Under the pieces are notes generated by a model. It was not told the origin of the DNA. It saw nothing but the letters and a program-made list of their open reading frames with translations, and searched no databases. Shown one piece after another: positions 49,795-57,775 of a stretch of 64,000 bases of DNA. The position numbers were made by a program, and so were the translations under genes. This DNA is from Candidatus Caldatribacterium sp. (GTDB lineage Bacteria; Atribacterota; Atribacteria; Atribacterales; Caldatribacteriaceae), in assembly GCA_025060675.1 (NCBI GenBank), contig JANXBI010000003.1, positions 69,444-133,443 of the forward strand, read 5' to 3'. Each line of letters begins with the position of its first letter. Within the stretch, counting starts at the first letter, position 1.

Positions 49795-50466
49795 CTATCG
49801 CACAATCCGTCCCACGCCCTGTCGTTTGATGCCTGCAGCGTTGGCCTCATCTGTGTCAATGTGGAGAGCGAGGCGTCCGTTGGGGGAAACCCGGACAACA
49901 ACGTTGCGGAAAACAACCCCAATAGGGCCAGCGACCTCTATAGCTATTCGGTCCCCATCCTTGAGACCGAGTTTTTTCGCCTCCTCAGGACTCGCATGGA
50001 GGTGGCGCATCGCTCGGATAGCTCCCTCCTTAAGCGTCACCGAACCCTTGGGACCAACGATGGTGATAGGAGCAGAGCCCGCCACATCCCCACTCAGCCG
50101 AACTGGGAGTTCCATCCCCAGGTAAAAGCCGTCGGTGAAAGAAAGCTCCACCTGGTCAAATTTCCGAAAAGGACCAAGGACACGCACACCTTCGATAGCA
50201 CGCATATTTGGGCCAACGAGGGTCACCGTCTCTTGAGCGGCGAACTCCCCCCTCTGGGAAAGCTCCCGAAGAAGCGTCAACTCCTTCCCCTTCCCGTAGA
50301 GGATTTCGAAGGTCTCCCTCGTGAGATGACAGTGTCGGTTTGAAACCTCAACAGGGACAGAAAAATCTTCCTGCGGTGTCTTAGGAGTGCTCCCAAGTTC
50401 CCGAACCACAATTTCAGCAATGTACGTTACAAGCTCGCTGACATCTTGCGTCTTCCGATCCGCCAT
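49795..50466 (-). CDS. pduL: PduL-type phosphotransacylase of the microcompartment
   Basis: 223 residues. Two PduL domains with zinc-binding VEVSNRHCHLT (near residue 39-49), AIRAMRHLHASPEEAKKLGLKDGDRI, and the end LHIDTDEANAAGIKRQGVG. PduL makes acetyl-phosphate (or propionyl-P) and CoA from acyl-CoA, recycling CoA inside the shell and allowing ATP formation. Residues 7-25 (VSELVTYIAEIVVREL) form an amphipathic helix before a variable linker, as expected for an encapsulation peptide. Last gene of the BMC operon. Confidence 0.95.
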   Translation of the reverse strand: MADRKTQDVSELVTYIAEIVVRELGSTPKTPQEDFSVPVEVSNRHCHLTRETFEILYGKGKELTLLRELSQRGEFAAQETVTLVGPNMRAIEGVRVLGPFRKFDQVELSFTDGFYLGMELPVRLSGDVAGSAPITIVGPKGSVTLKEGAIRAMRHLHASPEEAKKLGLKDGDRIAIEVAGPIGVVFRNVVVRVSPNGRLALHIDTDEANAAGIKRQGVGRIVR

Positions 50467-50478
50467 CTCCTCTACCCC

Positions 50479-51255
50479 TCACTCACCACCAGTAACAATT
50501 TTGACAGAAGAACTCGTCCCAAGGCGCGTAGCTCCAGAGAGAATCATGAGACGCGCATCTTCAAAGGTCCGGATACCCCCCGAAGCCTTAATGCCCATCT
50601 TGGGACCAACCGTTCGTCGAATAAGAGCTACATCGCGAGCAGTAGCACCACCGGTTGAGAAACCTGTTGAGGTCTTGACGAAATCGTATCCCACCTTTTT
50701 CACGATTTCTGATGCCAGGACCTTCTCCTCATCCGTGAGGAGGCAGGTCTCGATGATAGCCTTTGTGACCGTGGTTGGGCGACACGCCCGTTTCACCGCC
50801 CAGAGGTCTTCCTCAAAAGTCTTGAGGTCTCGGGACTTCAACGCTCCGACGTTGATGACCATGTCAATTTCGTCCGCCCCATTTTCAATAGCATTGCGGG
50901 TCTCAAAGGCCTTTGTACGACTATCCGTTGCCCCAAGGGGGAATCCAACAACTGTGGCAACCTTCACCCCTGTTCCCCGCAACCTCCGAGCACAAAGCGC
51001 AACCCAGCAAGGGTTAACACACACGGCAAAGAATCCATACTGTACCGCTTCGTCACACAGTTTCTCAATCATCGATCGCGTCGCGTCAGGGCGCAAAAGA
51101 GTGTGGTCGATGTAGCGGGCGATATCCCGTGGGGTAAGAAGAAGCCCACCCCCTTGCGCCTCAGGACACGTACACACCTCTTTTCCCCGCTGGTCACCAC
51201 GAAGCCGCGCCAAAACCTCTTTGGTCACTCGTTCAATGAGTTCTTCCCTGTTCAT
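50479..51255 (-). CDS. deoC: deoxyribose-phosphate aldolase of the microcompartment
   Basis: 258 residues, about 35 longer than usual. The extra N-terminus starts with an amphipathic helix (REELIERVTKEVLARLRG), a likely encapsulation peptide, then a Gly/Cys-containing linker. The enzyme core has IDHTLLRPDAT, EIDMVINVGALKS and the Schiff-base Lys in DFVKTSTGFSTGGA. It splits 2-deoxyribose-5-phosphate to glyceraldehyde-3-phosphate and acetaldehyde, or runs the reverse condensation. Overlaps rpiB by four bases. Confidence 0.96.
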   Translation of the reverse strand: MNREELIERVTKEVLARLRGDQRGKEVCTCPEAQGGGLLLTPRDIARYIDHTLLRPDATRSMIEKLCDEAVQYGFFAVCVNPCWVALCARRLRGTGVKVATVVGFPLGATDSRTKAFETRNAIENGADEIDMVINVGALKSRDLKTFEEDLWAVKRACRPTTVTKAIIETCLLTDEEKVLASEIVKKVGYDFVKTSTGFSTGGATARDVALIRRTVGPKMGIKASGGIRTFEDARLMILSGATRLGTSSSVKIVTGGE

Positions 51256-51812
51256 GACCCGAAGTTACTCCTCTCCACTGCCATGATTTTATTCACTCGA
51301 GACCAGTGCCGTCCTCCGGCAAATCGCGTCTCAAGCCAGAGTTTCACAAGCTCACAAAGCTCCTCCGGAGAATGTCGGGCCCCCAAAGTGAGAACATTAG
51401 CGTTGTTGTGTTCGCGGCTGTTGATGATACTGTCTCGATCGTAGCAAAGGGCCGCCCGAATACCCCTCACCTTGTTGCACACCATGCAGGAACCAATACC
51501 CATTCCATCAATCATAATGCCCCGTTCACACTCCCCAGAGGCTACTTTCTGGGCCACCTTTACGGCAAAGTCCGGGTAATCCACGCTTTGCTCACTACTA
51601 AATGTTCCCACATCGTACACCCGATATCCAAGCTGCGTCAAATACCGCTTCAGGATCTCTTTTGCCTCAAAGCCTCGGTGATCTGAACCAATAGCGACTC
51701 GCACCACATGGTCTTTCTGGTTCACCGGGTCCGGCTCCTGCTTTGGGGGAGTCCCCAGCGCATGGAGCCCTCCGACCACATTCTGGATTACCCGAGGAAA
51801 GCTCCGTTCCAT
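51252..51812 (-). CDS. rpiB: RpiB/LacAB-type sugar phosphate isomerase of the microcompartment
   Basis: 186 residues; the RpiB core (VRVAIGSDHRGFEAKEILKRYL..., catalytic Cys/Thr region MIDGMGIGSCMVCNKVRGIRAA, SREHNNANVLTLGAR) begins at residue ~37. The first 20 residues (SFPRVIQNVVGGLHALG) form a hydrophobic helix with a Pro-rich linker behind it, fitting an encapsulation peptide. It would interconvert aldose and ketose phosphates of five- or six-carbon sugars inside the shell. The core has GIGSCMVCNK in place of the usual GTGIGMSIAANK, so substrate preference may differ. Confidence 0.9.
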   Translation of the reverse strand: MERSFPRVIQNVVGGLHALGTPPKQEPDPVNQKDHVVRVAIGSDHRGFEAKEILKRYLTQLGYRVYDVGTFSSEQSVDYPDFAVKVAQKVASGECERGIMIDGMGIGSCMVCNKVRGIRAALCYDRDSIINSREHNNANVLTLGARHSPEELCELVKLWLETRFAGGRHWSRVNKIMAVERSNFGS

Positions 51813-51827
51813 CTATGCTCGACCCCT

Positions 51828-52094
51828 TTACGTTTCAATCTCATCGACAATACCCACAATGAGCATCCGAATGGGCGCCTGAGGGTCGCCAAGAATCGTC
51901 CGACAGGAATTCCCCTCATCGATGACAAGCACCGTATCCCCAACCCCTGCCTGGACCATGTCGAAGGCAAGGAGCGTCTGCCCCTTAGGCTTTCCCTCTT
52001 TGTCAATAGGTTGCACAACCAGGATTTTCAATCCTCGAAGGATGGGGAGCTTAGCCGTTGACACCACATGACCCACAACTTTTCCCAGCATCAT
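51828..52094 (-). CDS. BMC-P shell pentamer (EutN/CcmL), copy 4
   Basis: 88 residues, EutN/CcmL fold. LGKVVGHVVSTAKLPILRGLKILVVQPID begins the family; AFDMVQAGVGDTVLVIDEGNSCRTI and VGIVDEIE complete it. Pentamers cap the vertices of the polyhedral shell. ATGA overlap with the upstream BMC-P gene. Confidence 0.94.
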   Translation of the reverse strand: MMLGKVVGHVVSTAKLPILRGLKILVVQPIDKEGKPKGQTLLAFDMVQAGVGDTVLVIDEGNSCRTILGDPQAPIRMLIVGIVDEIET

Positions 52095-52387
52095 GAAGAC
52101 ATGCCCCCCTCAACTTCTACCGCATCGATAATCCCAAGAATGGTACAATCGGAGGGGTTGAACCAATTTGGCAAAGCTAAAGCTGCCTCCCGCCCTCCTT
52201 CGTAGAAGACAATGTCGCCAACGCCTGCTTGTACCGTATCACAGGCAACCATTGGGGACCCCACAGGGCGCAAGTGTTCATCAAGGGGTTGGATGAGGAG
52301 GAGCTTCACCCCTTCAAAAGAAGGTACTTTCTGCGTTGCCACTACCGTTCCAACGACTTTGGCAATCTTCACGGCCTTCCCCCTCAC
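52091..52387 (-). CDS. BMC-P shell pentamer (EutN/CcmL), copy 3
   Basis: 98 residues. IAKVVGTVVATQKVPSFEGVKLLLIQPLDEHL, ACDTVQAGVGDIVFYEGGREAALAL and LGIIDAVEVE are family motifs. An N-terminal GKAVK precedes the usual Met position. It overlaps the aldehyde dehydrogenase stop by four bases. Second of a tandem pair. Confidence 0.94.
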   Translation of the reverse strand: MRGKAVKIAKVVGTVVATQKVPSFEGVKLLLIQPLDEHLRPVGSPMVACDTVQAGVGDIVFYEGGREAALALPNWFNPSDCTILGIIDAVEVEGGMSS

Positions 52388-53823
52388 ACAATCCGGAAAT
52401 AATCGACAAGGGTACAGCGTCGCTCCCGAGTGAACGTTCGTGGCCTTGTGAGACCCTCCCCGGTAGGAGTAGCGATGGTGAAACTCGTAAACCCCGCTCC
52501 TCCTTTCCCAAGACCACTATACGCTGGACCATTCTTCACAAAAATAGAGCAGTCCATAAGTTTAGCCATTTTCGAGAGGTTCGCGATATTACGAGAATGC
52601 ATAACTGCGGTATGCCGGAAGTAGTGCTCACACTCGACAGCGAATTCCATAGCCTCTTCCACATCATGGAAACGCACTACAGGAATCACCGGAAGCAATT
52701 GCTCTGTCCAGATGAGAGGATTGTCCCGGTCAACTTCCCCAAAGAGGATCCTCGTGTTCTCAGGAACTCGCACCCCAATCTCTCGAGCGATGAGGTAGGC
52801 ATCCTTTCCTACCCATTCCCTTTTCGGTTTCCCGGGTTTTCCCGGACCCCCTGGCTCGTCGATAACAAGGCGCGTTACCTCTTCCATCTGGCGCCGGTTA
52901 AGGCGGAACCCACCGTTGAACTCCATGGCTTTTTGGAGGTCTTCCGCGACCTCGTTCACCACAAGGATTTCTTTCTCACAGACGCACACAATGTTGTTGT
53001 CAAATCCCGCACCGAGGACGATATCCCGGCCAGCTTTAGCAATATCTGCAGTTTCGTCCACCACACAAGGGGGATTCCCAGGACCAGCAGCGATCACCTT
53101 CTTGCCGCTTGCCATAGCTGCCTGGACAACTCCTCCTCCACCGGTAACCACAAGGAGACGAATAGCAGGATGCTTCATGAGCGTTTGGGCGGACTCAAGG
53201 GTAGGATTACCGATGGCACAGATGAGGTTCTCTGGACCTCCGGCTTCAACAATAGCTTGGTTGAGAAGGGTCACGGTGTAACACGATGAGCGCTTTGCTC
53301 CAGGATGGGGATGGAAAACGACGGCATTTCCCGCTGCCACCATACTGATGGTGTTGTTGATAACGGTTGAGGTGGGGTTTGTGGAAGGTGTAATGGAAGC
53401 AATGACCCCATACGGGGCTCGTTCCACAAGCGTAAGCCCATGTTCATCCGTAAAGGCCATAGGCTCAAGGTCTTCAACGCCTGGGGTCTTCAAAGCAGCC
53501 AGGCGGTTTTTCTCAACCTTATCCGCCACACGACCCATACCCGTTTCCTCGTGGGCCATCTGGGCAAGGGTTTCGGCTTCCCGCACTGCAACCCTCCGGA
53601 TAGCACGGATGATATTCCGCCGGGTCTCTAAGGGGAGTTCCATGAGCTTTTCATGGGCCTTCCTTGCTGCCTTCACCGCTTCATCCACATTCTCGAAAAT
53701 CCCTTCACTTCGAAGCGGGGATCTTTCCGGAGCTTCAGAAACCCGAGGAAGCACACCACTTTTCTCGAGTCTATCGATAACCTGCTCTACAATCGAGCGG
53801 ATATCAGCTTCCTTGATTTCCAT
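52384..53823 (-). CDS. CoA-acylating aldehyde dehydrogenase (PduP/EutE type) of the microcompartment
   Basis: 479 residues. The N-terminal helix EADIRSIVEQVIDRLEKSG plus linker is a typical PduP/EutE encapsulation peptide. The core has PYGVIASITPSTNPTSTVINN, FHPHPGAKRSS and the catalytic Cys in GFDNNIVCVCEKE (near residue 282). It oxidises acetaldehyde or a similar short aldehyde to acyl-CoA with NAD. With PduL downstream it completes an aldehyde-to-acyl-phosphate route within the shell. Confidence 0.96.
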   Translation of the reverse strand: MEIKEADIRSIVEQVIDRLEKSGVLPRVSEAPERSPLRSEGIFENVDEAVKAARKAHEKLMELPLETRRNIIRAIRRVAVREAETLAQMAHEETGMGRVADKVEKNRLAALKTPGVEDLEPMAFTDEHGLTLVERAPYGVIASITPSTNPTSTVINNTISMVAAGNAVVFHPHPGAKRSSCYTVTLLNQAIVEAGGPENLICAIGNPTLESAQTLMKHPAIRLLVVTGGGGVVQAAMASGKKVIAAGPGNPPCVVDETADIAKAGRDIVLGAGFDNNIVCVCEKEILVVNEVAEDLQKAMEFNGGFRLNRRQMEEVTRLVIDEPGGPGKPGKPKREWVGKDAYLIAREIGVRVPENTRILFGEVDRDNPLIWTEQLLPVIPVVRFHDVEEAMEFAVECEHYFRHTAVMHSRNIANLSKMAKLMDCSIFVKNGPAYSGLGKGGAGFTSFTIATPTGEGLTRPRTFTRERRCTLVDYFRIV

Positions 53824-53838
53824 ATCCTTACCCCACCT

Positions 53839-54396
53839 TTAAAAGAGGAAGTACGGCCGAATGTCGGGATGGGGACTGGGAATGATGATGTCCTTGCAGA
53901 GTAAACCTCGGCGGGAGACGACCATTCTTGCCGCCGCAACCGCAGCCTCAATCTCGTGAATATCCCCTATCATCTTCACGTAAGACTTCCCTCCCATCCC
54001 TACCGCAAGACGCACCTCCGTAATGAGGACATCAGCCATTTTCGCCGCTGCATCTGCCGCTTCGATGCTCGCTATGGCTGAAAGCGACTCAACCACAGCC
54101 ACCGCATCCCATATTTCGCACACCACCGTGCCCAGGATGGCCGGGATAACCTGGGGGTGGAGGTTGGGAATGAAAAGCTCATCAACTAAGTATCCCTCTC
54201 CTGTTTCTTTTCCTGCCGTGAGAGAGGCATCAACTTCGGCAACCTCACCACTGACCACGATAATGAACTTCCCTGGACAGATGGTCTTGGCATCAACAAT
54301 TCGCACTGGTGCCGCTTTCACCATGGCATCCAGAGCCTTGATGCCCACCGCAATGGAATTCAACTCCAGCGCCCCAAGGACAGTGAGTTCCATCAT
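53839..54396 (-). CDS. pduT: trimeric BMC-T shell protein, PduT-like
   Basis: 185 residues holding two BMC domains: LGALELNSIAVGIKALDAMVKAAPV... and AVAVVESLSAIASIEAADAAAKMADV.... The stretch VDAKTICPGKFIIVVSG, with Cys near residue 40, matches the pore Cys segment of PduT, which binds a [4Fe-4S] cluster in Pdu shells. That position and the neighbouring PduS gene support an electron-conducting shell tile. Two Met codons start the gene (54396 or 54393) right after GAGGTGG. Overlaps nothing but lies five bases after pduS. Confidence 0.93.
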   Translation of the reverse strand: MMELTVLGALELNSIAVGIKALDAMVKAAPVRIVDAKTICPGKFIIVVSGEVAEVDASLTAGKETGEGYLVDELFIPNLHPQVIPAILGTVVCEIWDAVAVVESLSAIASIEAADAAAKMADVLITEVRLAVGMGGKSYVKMIGDIHEIEAAVAAARMVVSRRGLLCKDIIIPSPHPDIRPYFLF

Positions 54397-54401
54397 CCAC
54401 C

Positions 54402-55727
54402 TCAGTTCCTGCTCTCAATCACGACCCGCTCTTCGTCGACAAAGACAACACGCCCTGCAATGCTTGCATGCACTCGAGCGCTAACCTCCCCACTGATTTC
54501 CCCCACAACATCACCTTCCTGGACCACATCACCTACCCGGACAACCGGTCGGGCCGGCACACCGGCGTGTTGCTTCAAGAGGAGCTCAACCCGCGAAGGC
54601 ACCAAAACGTCCTCAAGATACGTCAGAGGACGCTTTTTGTACCGTTCAATTTGCAATCGCCCCTCAATTCGGGCAACCGGAACCTTCCGGTACGGGAAAT
54701 CGCTCCGGACTTCGAGCTTCCTCTTGGGGAAGGTTGGTCGGTATTGCATGGCGAGAAAACGCTCTTTAATAACATGATTCACCACACGGGGTGAGAGCTC
54801 CATTGGACAGGCGAAAACCTCACACAACCCACACTCACTGCAGAGGACTGCCCCTTCAATCACTTCGGGAGGCACATCAAGCCCAAGGTTAATCTGGCGC
54901 ATAATCTTATGCGGAGCAAGATTGTGTCCAAGGAGGTACCGGGGGCAGAGCTCTGTACAGTATGTACACTGACAACACGCGGCTTTACTCTGCTTGATGA
55001 TATAAGGAAGCGGTAGCGTCCTTTTCCGGATTAGGTTGTGATCCCGAGGAAGGACAAAAACGCCAGTCGTCGTTTTCGTTACCGGAGCCTTTGCATCGGT
55101 GGTGACCCAACCCATCATGGGGCCGCCAACGACGATGACGTACTCGTCAACGGTTACTCCACCGCAACGGGCAAAGACTTCTTCGAAGGGTGTACCAATT
55201 CGCACTCGGAGAACTGAGGGTCTTCGTACCTCTCCATGGCACGTGAGGGTTCGCTCGATAACTGGCCTTCCCCGTGCTGCCTGAGCAATATTCCGCAACG
55301 TTTCAACGTTGAGCACCACAACCCCTACATGTAAGGGGATACCTCCTTCTGGAACGATGCGGCCCGTAACCTCTCGAACAAGGAGGAACTCATCACCCGC
55401 CGGATAATAATCGCCAAGGAGGAAAACGTGGATATTCTCTTTCCCCTGTGCAGCATCGCGAAGAGCTGTTTCCGCCCGGGGGTGTTTCGCTTTCAAGGCG
55501 ATAAAGCCCTTTCTGGCCCCTGTTGCCTCCATGGCCAGAGAAAGACCGAGAACAACATCTGCCGCTTCCCTCTCCATGACAAAGGTATCGTTGCCAAGGA
55601 GAGGCTCGCACTCTGCTCCGTTGGCTATGACAACTTCACAAGGGTGGGAGAGTTTCCGATGCGTAGGGAACCCTCCCCCTCCTGCTCCCACAACCCCCAT
55701 GGCTTGGACAGTTGCCACAACGTCCAT
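54402..55727 (-). CDS. pduS: PduS-like flavin/iron-sulfur electron-transfer protein (RnfC family)
   Basis: About 441 residues. The N-terminal MDVVATVQAMGVVGAGGGGFPTH is the flavin-binding Gly-rich start of PduS and RnfC; an SLBB-like domain follows, then two ferredoxin motifs CCQCTYCTELCP and CSECGLCEVFACP, and a C-terminal biotinyl-lipoyl-like domain (VQEGDVVGEISGEVSARVHASIAGRVV). In Pdu it reduces cobalamin; no B12 enzyme is visible here, so NADH reoxidation through PduT is more likely. The ATG at 55727 overlaps the BMC-P stop (TAATG). Confidence 0.93.
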   Translation of the reverse strand: MDVVATVQAMGVVGAGGGGFPTHRKLSHPCEVVIANGAECEPLLGNDTFVMEREAADVVLGLSLAMEATGARKGFIALKAKHPRAETALRDAAQGKENIHVFLLGDYYPAGDEFLLVREVTGRIVPEGGIPLHVGVVVLNVETLRNIAQAARGRPVIERTLTCHGEVRRPSVLRVRIGTPFEEVFARCGGVTVDEYVIVVGGPMMGWVTTDAKAPVTKTTTGVFVLPRDHNLIRKRTLPLPYIIKQSKAACCQCTYCTELCPRYLLGHNLAPHKIMRQINLGLDVPPEVIEGAVLCSECGLCEVFACPMELSPRVVNHVIKERFLAMQYRPTFPKRKLEVRSDFPYRKVPVARIEGRLQIERYKKRPLTYLEDVLVPSRVELLLKQHAGVPARPVVRVGDVVQEGDVVGEISGEVSARVHASIAGRVVFVDEERVVIESRN

Positions 55728-56026
55728 TACCTTTCCCATTCCTTCCAAAAGACGACTTGACCATTCTCTTCAACGCGGTCCACAATACCAACGATGACAC
55801 AATCAACTGCCTTCTGGTACGTGAACTCCGTCTGGCGAGCTGAGCTCCCCTGAGAAATCAGAACGACCTCCCCCCGACCGCATCCCACAAGGTCCAAAGC
55901 GACGAGGCATTCCCCTTTTGCTTTTCCCCGAGTATCGCAGGTCTGCACGAGGAGGTATTTCCCACCCCGGATGCCATCGTTTTTCTGGCTTGCGACAACA
56001 GTTCCGACGACTCTTGCAAGGAGCAT
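55727..56026 (-). CDS. BMC-P shell pentamer (EutN/CcmL), copy 2
   Basis: 99 residues. LLARVVGTVVASQKNDGIRGGKYLLVQTCDTRGK, ALDLVGCGRGEVVLISQGSSARQTE and VGIVDRVEENGQVV. It stands next to copy 1 but differs at many positions, so the two may occupy different vertices or bind different partners. Confidence 0.94.
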   Translation of the reverse strand: MLLARVVGTVVASQKNDGIRGGKYLLVQTCDTRGKAKGECLVALDLVGCGRGEVVLISQGSSARQTEFTYQKAVDCVIVGIVDRVEENGQVVFWKEWER

Positions 56027-56038
56027 ACCAATCCCTTT

Positions 56039-56350
56039 CTACGTCGACACGGGAACAGCATCCTTCTGGTATACAACTTTTCCCTCGACCTCGATTTCGT
56101 CCACGATGGCGACAATGGCGGCATCACTTGGTTTTCCCTCAGTTATTGCGGTCATACGAGCACTGCTTCCAGAAACGTAAAAGACAATTTCACCTTTCCC
56201 GGCACCTACGCAGTCCATAGCTACAAGGTAATCGCCTTTCCCCTGGAGCGTGACAGGATCGATCTTCTCAAGGAGCAAAAACTTGATACCCTTGATTTTC
56301 TCTTCCTTTCGGGTGGAAACGACCGTTCCCACCACCCGGGCAAGAATCAT
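56039..56350 (-). CDS. BMC-P shell pentamer (EutN/CcmL), copy 1
   Basis: 103 residues from ATG 56350 (AAGGAG upstream). ILARVVGTVVSTRKEEKIKGIKFLLLEKIDPVT, AMDCVGAGKGEIVFYVSGSSARMT and VAIVDEIEVEGKVVYQ are family motifs. The longer reading frame upstream is a shadow of the BMC-H gene. Confidence 0.94.
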   Translation of the reverse strand: MILARVVGTVVSTRKEEKIKGIKFLLLEKIDPVTLQGKGDYLVAMDCVGAGKGEIVFYVSGSSARMTAITEGKPSDAAIVAIVDEIEVEGKVVYQKDAVPVST

Positions 56351-56366
56351 GGACAAACTCCTTCCG

Positions 56367-56702
56367 TTAATCTTTCTCGCCGATAGGGATGTCCTTTTTC
56401 TTTCCTCCCCGGCCCAGAGGGAGAACCTCGTCCACGTTGGGGTGAGGCCGTGGGATAATATGGACGGAAACAACCTCTCCAACCTTCGCCGCAGCAACTT
56501 GCCCAGCATCTAAAGCTGCTCGTACTGCGGCAACGTCTCCCCGCACAATAGCAGTAACATACCCCCCACCGATTTTCTCATATCCCACAAGCTCGACCTT
56601 CGCTGCCTTAACCATGGCGTCAGCTGCCTCAACCATTGCCGCAAAACCCCGCGTCTCAATCATGCCCAAAGCATCCGAGTAGATTTCGCCCACCTGCTCC
56701 AC
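56367..56702 (-). CDS. BMC-H shell hexamer (PduA/EutM-like)
   Basis: 111 residues, one BMC domain: DALGMIETRGFAAMVEAADAMVKAAKVELVGYEKIGGGYVTAIVRGDVAAVRAALDAG and the edge motif IPRPHPNVDEVLPLG, followed by a charged tail (GGKKKDIPIGEKD). Hexamers form the shell facets. It is the only BMC-H in the window, so it must be the bulk tile. Start is GTG at 56702 or 56693; AAGGAG and GGAG lie close by. First gene of the operon. Confidence 0.94.
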   Translation of the reverse strand: MEQVGEIYSDALGMIETRGFAAMVEAADAMVKAAKVELVGYEKIGGGYVTAIVRGDVAAVRAALDAGQVAAAKVGEVVSVHIIPRPHPNVDEVLPLGRGGKKKDIPIGEKD

Positions 56703-56756
56703 TGCTCCTTTCTTCCCAGAGGCAATGTTGTTACTATTTACACAGTTTCTGTCAGT

Positions 56757-56785
56757 TATATAACATATTGGGGCTTCCCTGTCAA
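56757..56785 (-). promoter_or_regulatory. promoter of the BMC operon
   Basis: On the minus strand TTGACA (56785-56780), 17-base spacer, TATATA (56762-56757). The -10 lies within a perfect palindrome GTTATATAAC (56755-56764), which may be an operator. The leader is about 50 bases. Confidence 0.72.
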
Positions 56786-56945
56786 CAAGGACACCGAAAA
56801 ATTGTGGTACAATAGGCGTGTGGTGTGGCTTTAGACCACAAAAAAGGGTTGGAAAGAATGCCAGTCACGCACGCATTTAGGAATAAACACCACATCCTCT
56901 TTTACCGAAGAGGGCACACACCGACAGAAAAAGGAGGGTGACCCA

Positions 56946-57494
56946 ATGGGATGGATTGTTCTTGGCGTTGTCATCATCGTCCTTGTGTACCTCATGACCC
57001 TCTACAACCGCCTTATCACCTTCCGTAACCGTGTGGACAACGCCTGGGCGCAAGTCGAAGTCCAGCTCAAACGCCGTTATGACCTTATCCCAAACCTTGT
57101 GGAAACGGTAAAAGGATACGCTGTCCACGAAAAGGAGGTTTTCGAAACTGTAGCCCGAGCCCGTCAGGCAGCCATTGCTGCTCAAGGGCCTGAAGAGAAA
57201 GGGCGTGCAGAAAACACCTTAACCCAAGCCTTGCGACAGCTTTTTGCCGTTGCCGAAGCGTATCCAGTGCTCCGGGCAAGCGAGAACTTCCAGAGCCTTC
57301 AGGGAGAACTCGCCGAGACGGAGAACAAAATTGCCTATGCCCGCCAATTCTACAACGACACTGTCTACCGATACAACACAACCATCGAGAAATTTCCAGC
57401 CCTCCTCCTTGCTCGCGCCTTTGGCTTCACAAAACGAGCGTACTTTGAGGCTGAAGAGGAGGCTCGACAAAGAGTCGAGGTACGATTTTCGTAA
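56946..57494 (+). CDS. lemA: LemA family protein
   Basis: 182 residues. One N-terminal membrane helix (residues ~3-19, WIVLGVVIIVLVYLMTL) then the LemA core: YNRLITFRNRVDNAWAQVEVQLKRRYDLIPNLVETVKGYAVHEKEVFETVARAR and AYPVLRASENFQSLQGELAETENKIAYARQFYND. Cytoplasmic helical bundle of unknown role, often beside a TPM-domain membrane protein, absent here. ATG behind AAAGGAGGGTGA. Divergent from the BMC operon. Confidence 0.95.
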   Translation: MGWIVLGVVIIVLVYLMTLYNRLITFRNRVDNAWAQVEVQLKRRYDLIPNLVETVKGYAVHEKEVFETVARARQAAIAAQGPEEKGRAENTLTQALRQLFAVAEAYPVLRASENFQSLQGELAETENKIAYARQFYNDTVYRYNTTIEKFPALLLARAFGFTKRAYFEAEEEARQRVEVRFS

Positions 57495-57657
57495 CCTCTG
57501 AAAGTCCTCTTTGCACCTCACTTAAAACCACCTCGCAGCCTCGAAAATTGTGAGAACCTTCAAAGGGGACAGAGAAATAGAGGTGCCTTCTGCAACAACC
57601 TGCCAAAGGCGATTCATCTACACACTACACTCCCCAACCGACACACAGCACTTGCCC

Positions 57658-57686
57658 TTGACATGGCTCGGCGCTCATAGTATATT
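57658..57686 (+). promoter_or_regulatory. promoter of tRNA-Lys
   Basis: TTGACA at 57658-57663, 17-base spacer, TATATT at 57681-57686. Transcription would begin a few bases before the tRNA. Confidence 0.8.
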
Positions 57687-57699
57687 AACCCTGTCCGGT

Positions 57700-57775
57700 G
57701 GGCCGTTAGCTCAGTAGGTAGAGCACCGGACTTTTAATCCGGGTGTCGCAGGTTCGATTCCTGCACGGCTCACCA
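57700..57775 (+). tRNA. tRNA-Lys (anticodon TTT), CCA encoded
   Basis: Acceptor GGGCCGT pairs with ACGGCTC (one G-U), D-arm GCTC...GAGC, anticodon stem CCGGA/TCCGG with loop CTTTTAA, T-arm GCAGG TTCGATT CCTGC, discriminator A and encoded CCA. The anticodon TTT reads AAA/AAG. Confidence 0.95.
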
